A stretch of 6,054 nt of DNA from assembly GCA_021205255.1 (NCBI GenBank), contig JAJPXW010000118.1, positions 1 to 6,054 on the forward strand. Reading direction: 5' to 3'. The DNA is from Burkholderiales bacterium. GTDB lineage: Bacteria; Pseudomonadota; Gammaproteobacteria; Burkholderiales; Burkholderiaceae_F. Below, piece after piece: positions 1 through 5,059 of this stretch. Both the position numbers and the translations under genes were made by a program. Within the stretch, counting starts at the first letter, position 1, and the number at the start of each line of letters is the position of its first letter. The notes beneath the pieces are model-generated. The model did no database searches. It was not told where the DNA came from and saw only the letters and a list, made by a program, of their open reading frames with translations.

Positions 1-1091
1 CCCTCGATCTTATTCTGCCAAGCTGCCATCTTTTCCGGATCTAGCCTTTCAGGCATTTGTTCTAGCTGAGCAAGCATGTCGGCCAGGACAACTTTTACAT
101 CGCCGACAATCGGAATATCTACTCTGACACGCTTCGAAATAGTCGCTGGGTCGACATCGATATGAATAATCTTTCTGGCATTCTGCGCAAAATGTGCCGG
201 CAACCCTACTACGCGATCATCAAAACGCGATCCAATCGCAATTAGGCAATCGCAGTTCTGCATCGCCATATTAGCTTCATAGGTGCCATGCATGCCTACC
301 ATGCCAAGAAACTTCTTGTCGTTAGGCTTCATAGCTCCCAAGCCCATAAGCGTCGTATTGACTGGGACGCCTAGTTCGGAAGCTAGTCTTTGCAAAAGTT
401 CACTGGCATTACCTGAAATTACACCGCCACCATAGTGGATAAGAGGTCTTTCTGATTTAAGAATGCTTTGCAGAGCCTTTTTGATCTGGCCTTGGTGGCC
501 TTTAAGCACAGGCTTGTAAGAACGAATATCTACGGTCTTTGGATAGTTGTATTCGCACTTAGCCGCCGTAACATCTTTTGGAAGATCGATAACGACTGGT
601 CCAGGGCGCCCTGTCCTAGCGATATAGAAAGCCTTTTTAATAGTTGGAGCGAGATCCTTTACGTCTTTTACTAGGAAATTATGTTTTACGCATGGACGCG
701 TAATTCCTATCGTGTCGACTTCCTGGAATCCGTCCTGGCCAATAGCACCAGTGTTAACTTGACCAGTAAAAACAACTAGAGGAATACTGTCAGAGTAGGC
801 AGTAGCTATTCCTGTGACTGCATTAGTGGCTCCTGGTCCACTAGTGACTAAAGCTACGCCAACTTTATTTGACGATCTCGAATAAGCATCGGCCGCATGG
901 ACTGCGGCTTGTTCATGTCTTACGAGAATGTGCTTGAACTTATCCTGCTTAAAGATAGCATCGAAAATATTGAGGACACTGCCTCCGGGATAGCCGAAGA
1001 CGTGATCGACTCCTTCTTCCGCCAATGCCCGAACCAGAATTTCCGATCCATTGAGTATTTCAGCGGAAGGAACCGCTTGTTGTTTCTGCAT
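1..1091 (-). CDS. ilvB: Acetolactate synthase large (catalytic) subunit, C-terminal part beyond window
   Basis: This enzyme condenses two pyruvates to 2-acetolactate (or pyruvate with 2-oxobutyrate), the first common step of valine, leucine and isoleucine synthesis, in the cytoplasm with ThDP, Mg2+ and FAD. The visible 363 codons cover the N-terminal ThDP-dependent domain (about 13-175) and the central FAD-binding domain (about 200-335). Motifs include FGYPGG (32-37), RHEQAAVHAADAY with the presumed catalytic Glu60, TSGPGATN (83-90), GRPGPVVIDLPKDV (161-174) and RFDDR (289-293). The C-terminal domain with the metal-binding GDG motif lies off the left edge; the family is usually about 560-600 residues. 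The ATG start at 1091 has AGGA at 1100-1103, 8 nt upstream, and the conserved domain begins soon after. No small subunit (ilvH/ilvN) is visible; it would be expected further left. The reading frame is unbroken. Three positions tied to herbicide resistance in plants differ from the usual residues (see findings). Confidence 0.96.
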   Translation of the reverse strand, partial: MQKQQAVPSAEILNGSEILVRALAEEGVDHVFGYPGGSVLNIFDAIFKQDKFKHILVRHEQAAVHAADAYSRSSNKVGVALVTSGPGATNAVTGIATAYSDSIPLVVFTGQVNTGAIGQDGFQEVDTIGITRPCVKHNFLVKDVKDLAPTIKKAFYIARTGRPGPVVIDLPKDVTAAKCEYNYPKTVDIRSYKPVLKGHQGQIKKALQSILKSERPLIHYGGGVISGNASELLQRLASELGVPVNTTLMGLGAMKPNDKKFLGMVGMHGTYEANMAMQNCDCLIAIGSRFDDRVVGLPAHFAQNARKIIHIDVDPATISKRVRVDIPIVGDVKVVLADMLAQLEQMPERLDPEKMAAWQNKIE

Positions 1092-1107
1092 TATTTATAT
1101 CCTTTCA

Positions 1108-1133
1108 AAGTCCACGGGAAATTGTCCGGACTC
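1108..1133 (-). promoter_or_regulatory. Short stem next to the ilvB ribosome binding site
   Basis: In the minus-strand RNA, AGTCC (1128-1132) pairs with GGACT (1109-1113), extended by a G-U pair (1133/1108), around a 14-nt loop. The region also contains the palindrome GTCCGGAC (1124-1131), which could compete with it. The stem ends only 4 nt before the Shine-Dalgarno AGGA (1100-1103), close enough to influence ribosome access. Confidence 0.25.
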
Positions 1134-1176
1134 GCTACTGCACCACTCGTGATAGCCAGTCGCAGGTTCGCTTGTT

Positions 1177-1219
1177 CCCCAAAGTAAAAATTATTCGGTA
1201 AAAGAATTTTTTCTTGGGG
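1177..1219 (-). promoter_or_regulatory. Long imperfect hairpin in the ilvB leader
   Basis: The arms at 1177-1192 and 1205-1219 pair over 14 base pairs: a GC-rich base (CCCCAA with TTGGGG), one bulged base at 1183, one G-C pair, one mismatch (1185/1212), then AAAAATT with AATTTTT, closing a 12-nt loop (1193-1204). In the minus-strand RNA it lies 85 nt before the ilvB ATG. No T-run follows it in the direction of transcription, so a plain intrinsic terminator is unlikely; a riboregulatory or operator role is more plausible. Confidence 0.6.
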
Positions 1220-1229
1220 TGATTCTTTT
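1200..1229 (-). promoter_or_regulatory. Alternative hairpin overlapping the long ilvB-leader hairpin
   Basis: AAAAGAAT and ATTCTTTT at 1200-1207 and 1222-1229 are perfectly complementary over 8 bp with a 14-nt loop. In the minus-strand transcript this stem forms first, and its second arm takes bases 1205-1207 that the long hairpin (1177-1219) needs for its upper stem. The two folds are therefore partly mutually exclusive, as in attenuators. The stem is A/T-rich and weak, so its reality rests on conservation not visible here. Confidence 0.35.
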
Positions 1230-1287
1230 CTTATGGAAACGAATTGCGTAAGGATAAAGCATCAAATGCGAAAAAATACACCCATCA

Positions 1288-1322
1288 ATAAATAATTTAT
1301 GACCCTATAGTAAATTTATGAC
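1288..1322 (-). repeat. Paired 10-bp direct repeats and AT-rich palindrome, possible operator
   Basis: AATTTATGAC on the plus strand (GTCATAAATT on the minus strand) occurs at 1294-1303 and again at 1313-1322, offset by 19 bp, close to two helical turns. The right copy spans the stop codon of the kinase gene. The left copy overlaps a perfect palindrome ATAAAT-A-ATTTAT at 1288-1300. The arrangement could be a regulator binding site for the ilvB promoter, but AT-rich sequence makes chance repeats likely. Confidence 0.25.
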
Positions 1323-1333
1323 ACTTCCTTCAA
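1304..1333 (-). promoter_or_regulatory. Weak candidate sigma-70 promoter for ilvB
   Basis: On the minus strand, TTGAAG (1328-1333) and TATAGG (1304-1309) are separated by 18 nt, each matching about four of six consensus bases. It would start transcription about 200 nt before the ilvB ATG and include all leader hairpins. An alternative pair, TTGATG (1283-1288) with TTTGAT (1261-1266) at 16 nt, is equally weak. Confidence 0.2.
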
Positions 1334-3220
1334 TTCAGGACCAGTCTGTAGCAATTTGTAGATGTCCCGATTTATTTCTTCCAAAGTAATGGGTTTTTGC
1401 AAAATCATTGGAAGATCAGTCAAGTTGCTGGTAGTTTCACTGTAATTGAGCTCTTCGGTCTCCTCTTCGTACTGTCTCATTACTATTTCGCTTGGAACGG
1501 CCGTCATGATGATTGCTGGGATACGGGAACCCACGGCGCTTCTTATTCTAAGAATGGCCTGCAGTCCAGTCATTTGCCCTGGTCCTAGGTTAAAGTCCGT
1601 CAAAATAAGATCGATAGGCTTGGATAGCACAGTTTCAGCGGCCAACTCCGCATCGTAATGCTCAGCTATTTTTATTTCGGCATCCCAGGATTCCAGCAAC
1701 GCCACTAAACTAGAACGAATAAGAGGATCATCCTCAATAAAGAGAATTCTCTTACCTTTTAGTGAAACAATGTTTCTAGAAGGCTTCTCTCTTTTAGCCG
1801 ATAGCGCCGGAAGTATGTTGATTCCTAGTGGAATATCAATTCTGAAAATAGAGCCTTTCCCTTTCCTAGAGCGCAAGGAAATCTTATAGCCAAGGAGGTC
1901 GGTTATTTTGTGGACGATAGAAAGGCCAAGTCCAAAACCCTCCTTAGAGTTATATCCGCTAGAGCCTCTAAAGTACTCTTTAAAGATGTTCTTTACCTCA
2001 TCTTTGCCAATGCCGGCTCCAGTGTCTGCTACCGATATGATAAGTGAATGATTCCTAGCAATCTTTGCTCTTAGGAATATCGTACCGCTATTTGTGTATC
2101 GAATTGCATTACCCACTAAATTGCGAATAATTCTCGACAATAGTTGATAATCCGCACTGATTATCACCGAGGCGGAAGAAACTCTTAAAGCAATATGTTT
2201 AGCTTGTGCTACTGGAGTGAACTCAGCTTCTAGCTCGGCTAATAGCTCATCGATATTGAATTGCGCAGGATTGACTTTAATGCTACCCGAATCCAATTTT
2301 GAAAGTATGAGGATTTGGTCCACAAGGTTTGATACTAACCCACAAGCCTTGGAGAGGTTTTCAACCAAAGGCTTAGCCGAAGCCGGTACTTGGGAAGCGA
2401 GGAGCGAAATAAAGATGCCCATGGCTTGCAAGGGCTGACGCAAGTCGTGATTGGCTGCTGCAAAAAACCTAGTTTTGGAGACAATAGCCAGTTCGGCCGC
2501 TTCCTTTGCTAATTCAGCAGCTTGCCTCTGATGGACAAGTTGCTCCATTAAGTAGTCTCGCTCGAGGTTCCTATAGATGGAAACAGTAAATATGTCGTTT
2601 AAGCGAACGGAGAAGTAAGCAAGCAAGACTGCTAAAAGAATCAGCCAAAGGGAAGCCATGAACAGCGATGCCTCATGAATTATGAGCAGCTTTATGATGG
2701 CTGGCAAAAGGACTAATGGCATAAAAGTCCAAAATGCCGGTAGCCAGCAGGCGTACATGATTCCGCTTCCTATCGCTAAAGTAGTGATCAGCGAAAGCAA
2801 TATCATTTGCTCGAAAGGATTTTGGGGCAACATAAAGTAGTAGCCGGCAAAACCTATGGATAGGCCTGAAACTAAGACCATCTGGAGCGAACGCAATTTC
2901 CAGAAAGACATTACTTTAGCTTGGTCTGGGGTATTAAAGAAGTCATCGGCCGATTTCAATCCGGCTAGCGAGTGCATCAAAATAAAAGCTAACCATAGGC
3001 ACGCTACCCACCCTCCTATTTGGTCCCAACAGATCACTACGAAACCAGCGCATAGAAAAAGCCGAGTCAGCAAAATAGCTGAATTCCTACGCTTCATAAG
3101 ACCTACTTGCTCAACTAGCACAGCGGTATTAAATTCTTCTTCCGTCATGTGCGGTGGGACAGGACGGTCGTGCGCATCTGGCAAGAAAGGTGAAAGTATG
3201 GCTTTTAACAGCTTTTTCAA
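1316..3220 (-). CDS. Membrane-bound hybrid sensor histidine kinase with C-terminal receiver domain
   Basis: A 634-residue inner-membrane kinase expected to autophosphorylate on His and pass phosphate to its own receiver. After about 47 cytoplasmic residues come roughly six hydrophobic segments (about 48-65, 68-87, 112-130, 137-157, 162-182, 186-206), then a coiled linker (216-248). The dimerisation domain has the H-box NHDLRQPLQA with His258. The ATPase domain shows the N-box NLVGNA (367-372), DTGAGIG (399-405) and GFGLGLS (428-434). The receiver (about 490-625) has the acidic pocket E496-D498, phosphoacceptor Asp542, Thr573 and Lys609. The Thr-to-Lys interval is about 14 residues longer than in CheY. 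There is no periplasmic or PAS sensor, HPt or DNA-binding domain, so the signal is probably read by the membrane segments and output goes to an unlinked partner. The start is TTG at 3220, supported by AGGAG (3227-3231) 6 nt upstream; the next Met is residue 25. It lies 13 bp behind ldcA, so co-transcription is likely. The stimulus is unknown. Confidence 0.93.
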   Translation of the reverse strand: MKKLLKAILSPFLPDAHDRPVPPHMTEEEFNTAVLVEQVGLMKRRNSAILLTRLFLCAGFVVICWDQIGGWVACLWLAFILMHSLAGLKSADDFFNTPDQAKVMSFWKLRSLQMVLVSGLSIGFAGYYFMLPQNPFEQMILLSLITTLAIGSGIMYACWLPAFWTFMPLVLLPAIIKLLIIHEASLFMASLWLILLAVLLAYFSVRLNDIFTVSIYRNLERDYLMEQLVHQRQAAELAKEAAELAIVSKTRFFAAANHDLRQPLQAMGIFISLLASQVPASAKPLVENLSKACGLVSNLVDQILILSKLDSGSIKVNPAQFNIDELLAELEAEFTPVAQAKHIALRVSSASVIISADYQLLSRIIRNLVGNAIRYTNSGTIFLRAKIARNHSLIISVADTGAGIGKDEVKNIFKEYFRGSSGYNSKEGFGLGLSIVHKITDLLGYKISLRSRKGKGSIFRIDIPLGINILPALSAKREKPSRNIVSLKGKRILFIEDDPLIRSSLVALLESWDAEIKIAEHYDAELAAETVLSKPIDLILTDFNLGPGQMTGLQAILRIRSAVGSRIPAIIMTAVPSEIVMRQYEEETEELNYSETTSNLTDLPMILQKPITLEEINRDIYKLLQTGPELKEVS

Positions 3221-3226
3221 AGCGGT

Positions 3227-3231
3227 CTCCT
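3227..3231 (-). promoter_or_regulatory. Ribosome binding site fixing the TTG start of the histidine kinase
   Basis: AGGAG on the minus strand sits 6 nt before TTG at 3220 and just after the ldcA stop codon (3234-3236). No ATG or GTG lies at a suitable distance, so the non-ATG start is well supported. Confidence 0.75.
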
Positions 3232-3233
3232 AA

Positions 3234-4187
3234 TTAGAATCCCGGACACTCCTTCATTACAAGTTCCGCTAAATTATTATTAAGGGTTAAAGTTGCTGGT
3301 GAGCCAACGCATAAAGTACACATTTTATCAACATGACCAAATGGCAATCCACTAATAACAGGGACGCCAGCCTGCAAAGTTATCCAATTGAAAGCAGCTT
3401 GTAAAGAATATCCGAAATCATGTGCCGATGGACGAAGATGGCTAAAGTGGCCAGCGAGTATGCATTTTTGTTTTTTCAGAATTCCAGCCTGATGCAATTG
3501 GATCAGATCCCTCTCCACTTTATAGAAAGGCTCACCGACATCCTCTATAAATAAGATACCTGATATCGAAGGCATATAAGGAGTGCCGCAGGCGGCCGTT
3601 AGCATGGAAAGATTTCCTCCCCATAGCACTCCTTCGGCTTGAAATTGACCTGGAAATTCAGTTTCAAAATTAATTATGGCCTTCTGGGCATCTATCACAC
3701 CGAAAAACGTATCGACCGTATAGGCGTCTACATTTGGCCTTCCAAGCACGGAAGCTGTTGGAGACTGCAAACTCCGCCCTCCTTTAAGAGCTAGATAGGC
3801 TAAATTAAATAATGTGATGTCGGAAAATCCGGCAACCCATGTTCCTGCCTTGGCTAAGCCTTCGAAGTCCACTTTGTCGATAATTCTGCTGATGCCGTAA
3901 CCACCCCGGGCACATAGCACTAGGCCGCCAGATCGCAAAGCTTCGTTGAACTCAGCTAATCTATCTCTTTCAGATCTCCCGGCAAACCGCTGATGGGATT
4001 CCTGTACAGCATCCATAATTTGGACACTCCAACCTCTGGACTCAAATTCTTCTTGGACACGCAAGATGTCATTGACCTCAAGGACATTACCGCTTGGAGC
4101 CGTAATAATGACTCTCTTATTCTTCCCTAGAGGTACTGTTCTTTCTTTTATTTGCGAAGAATCTTTTAATAAGCTGGGAGGATTCAT
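3234..4187 (-). CDS. ldcA: LD-carboxypeptidase, peptidase family S66 (murein recycling)
   Basis: The predicted role is cytoplasmic cleavage of the L,D bond between meso-diaminopimelate and the terminal D-Ala of murein tetrapeptides, producing tripeptide for reuse by the recycling pathway. Numbering from ATG 4187 (317 aa, close to the roughly 300 usual), the nucleophile is Ser122 in GFSDIT. Glu215 lies in FIEDVGEPFYKVERDL and His285 in GLPFGHV, giving the S66 Ser-Glu-His triad. RGGYG (94-98) and WGGNLS (189-194) are also family-typical. The start is ATG 4187, with AGGAG (4197-4201) 9 nt upstream; a TTG at 4193 is too close to that site. The first 71 bp overlap the 3' end of tadA, and the conserved fold (RVIITAPSG) begins right after the tadA stop, so the N-terminal tail of about 24 residues is a by-product of the overlap. 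S66 also contains MccF-type microcin C immunity proteins; the housekeeping neighbours make LdcA the likelier reading. Confidence 0.93.
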   Translation of the reverse strand: MNPPSLLKDSSQIKERTVPLGKNKRVIITAPSGNVLEVNDILRVQEEFESRGWSVQIMDAVQESHQRFAGRSERDRLAEFNEALRSGGLVLCARGGYGISRIIDKVDFEGLAKAGTWVAGFSDITLFNLAYLALKGGRSLQSPTASVLGRPNVDAYTVDTFFGVIDAQKAIINFETEFPGQFQAEGVLWGGNLSMLTAACGTPYMPSISGILFIEDVGEPFYKVERDLIQLHQAGILKKQKCILAGHFSHLRPSAHDFGYSLQAAFNWITLQAGVPVISGLPFGHVDKMCTLCVGSPATLTLNNNLAELVMKECPGF

Positions 4188-4956
4188 CAGCAAGAACTCC
4201 TTTTGTTATGGAAATTTTATTTGCTCCAGGTATCCTGGATAGCAAATCCACATTTGTCACTACTGCGCCAGTTTTAGGTTCACTAACTCCGAAAACCAAT
4301 CTGGAGATTTTCGCATTAATTAGCGCACCTGTGCACATTGCGCACGGCTCCACTGTGACATAAAGCACGCATTTATTTAGCCTCCAAGTCCCTAATTTCT
4401 GGGCAGCCTCTCTTAGAACTCTGATCTCAGCGTGTCCACAGGGATCGTTGGAAGATTCAACGCAATTAAAAGACTTGGAAAGGATTTCGCCCTTTTCATT
4501 AACTAGGACAGCACCAATTGGCACTTCGTCGTGCATTAGGGCTAACTTTGCCTGTTCGATCGCTTCAGCCATAAAGAGCTTGTCTTTTTGGCCATCAATT
4601 TTTCTTTCTGCGGCCTTTTTCTCTAGCAGCAACGCTCTTCTTCTCTTTTCTTGCCGTATAGCAGAACCTTGGTCCGCAACTATTCGTTCAACATCCTCAA
4701 TAAGAAATTGCTTAGCAATTTCAAAGGGGGTTTCTTTTGCAAGTCCAAGTAGCTCTTTTTCTGAAATTGAAAGCCAACTCCCTGGTCTTTTCAGAAATTC
4801 TTGAGCTTCATTTTCGGAGGGGTGTTTTGGATCCGTACAGCAGGAAAGGAAAGTATTGACTACCGTGGATACTTCTTCCGGGCTTTTCTTTAGCGAAGTC
4901 AACGGAAGTCCTTTCTTAAGAGAAAGCTGTGCGAATCTAGAAAGGACTTCCGACAT
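4117..4956 (-). CDS. tadA: tRNA-specific adenosine deaminase TadA with long N-terminal extension
   Basis: TadA deaminates adenosine 34 to inosine in the anticodon of tRNA-Arg(ACG), an essential wobble modification in most bacteria. The deaminase domain occupies about 126-268 of 279 residues. It has the zinc-site histidine and catalytic Glu in HAE (175-177) and the cysteine ligands in EPCAMC (Cys205, Cys208); the His-to-Cys spacing of 30 equals that of E. coli TadA as I recall it. VPIGAVLV, FGVSEPKTGA and LADESSQLIKRFF also match the family. The preceding 125 or so residues are extra (E. coli TadA is about 167 residues): a helical, unrecognised region ending in a strongly basic stretch (105-119). 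The start is uncertain. ATG 4956 and TTG 4962 both lack a clear ribosome binding site, while TTG 4902 has AAAGGA 6 nt upstream. An internal ATG at 4572, at the domain boundary, has no such site, so the extension is probably translated. The 3' end overlaps ldcA by 71 bp. Confidence 0.93.
   Translation of the reverse strand: MSEVLSRFAQLSLKKGLPLTSLKKSPEEVSTVVNTFLSCCTDPKHPSENEAQEFLKRPGSWLSISEKELLGLAKETPFEIAKQFLIEDVERIVADQGSAIRQEKRRRALLLEKKAAERKIDGQKDKLFMAEAIEQAKLALMHDEVPIGAVLVNEKGEILSKSFNCVESSNDPCGHAEIRVLREAAQKLGTWRLNKCVLYVTVEPCAMCTGALINAKISRLVFGVSEPKTGAVVTNVDLLSRIPGANKISITKGVLADESSQLIKRFFANKRKNSTSREE
4197..4201 (-). promoter_or_regulatory. Ribosome binding site for ldcA, inside tadA
   Basis: AGGAG on the minus strand lies within the tadA coding sequence, 9 nt upstream of ATG 4187. 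It favours that ATG over the TTG at 4193, which is only 3 nt away. It supports translation of ldcA from the tadA message. Confidence 0.65.
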
Positions 4957-4962
4957 TTTCAA

Positions 4963-5059
4963 TGCGTTTTATTCAAAATGTTTTATCTTTGTTTTTTATC
5001 TTTGCTTCATCTTTTCAGTACAGATAAAGAAACCAAGTCAAATGCAATCGAATTACAGC
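4963..5059 (-). promoter_or_regulatory. AT-rich gap upstream of tadA with repeated TTATCTTT motifs
   Basis: On the plus strand, ATCTTT-type motifs recur at about 4985, 4998 and 5009 (TTATCTTTG twice, TCATCTTTT once). An inverted copy AGATAAAG lies at 5022-5029 and can pair with the direct copies over about 7 bp. On the minus strand TTGACT (5036-5041) matches five of six bases of a -35 box, but I see no good -10 at the right distance. No GC-rich stem followed by a T-run is present, so readthrough from the Sel1 gene remains possible. The promoter assignment is tentative. Confidence 0.3.

Larger units (their letters stand above)
1092..1315 (-). promoter_or_regulatory. Intergenic leader upstream of ilvB, candidate structured regulatory RNA
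   Basis: This 224-bp stretch between the kinase stop codon and the ilvB start contains no supported gene. In minus-strand order it holds direct repeats at 1294-1303 and 1313-1322, an AT-rich palindrome at 1288-1300, a small hairpin (1200-1229), a long hairpin (1177-1219) that competes with it, a short stem (1108-1133), and the ribosome binding site AGGA at 1100-1103. The short ORFs on this strand show no run of Leu, Val or Ile codons, so a classical leader-peptide attenuator is not supported. The ilv operons of proteobacteria are commonly attenuated, and structured RNA motifs upstream of ilv genes have been described in Betaproteobacteria (the ilvH motif). Membership in any such family is inference from position and structure. 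Confidence 0.5.

Noticed and set aside
897..1187. 96-codon open frame on the plus strand across the ilvB start
   Set aside because: It lies antisense to the well-supported ilvB N-terminus and its leader, has no recognisable domain, and is explained as a shadow frame.
1177..1219. Intrinsic terminator for the kinase operon
   Set aside because: The hairpin is strong at its base, but the minus strand continues AACAAGCG with no T-run. T-rich sequence follows only in the plus direction, where no gene ends.
1191..1262. 23-codon ORF on the minus strand upstream of ilvB as a leader peptide
   Set aside because: It has one Leu and two Ile codons and no Val, so no control-codon run, and it has no ribosome binding site. 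A shorter ATG ORF at 1285 and a GTG ORF at 1281 also lack a run of regulatory codons.
2856..3233. 125-codon plus-strand ORF opposite the kinase membrane region
   Set aside because: It is antisense to conserved transmembrane coding sequence, with biased composition and no recognisable motif; a shadow frame.
4117..4572. TadA as a normal-length protein starting at the internal ATG 4572
   Set aside because: No Shine-Dalgarno precedes it (the preceding bases are GACAAGCTCTTT), and the upstream frame is open and gene-like for over 120 codons.
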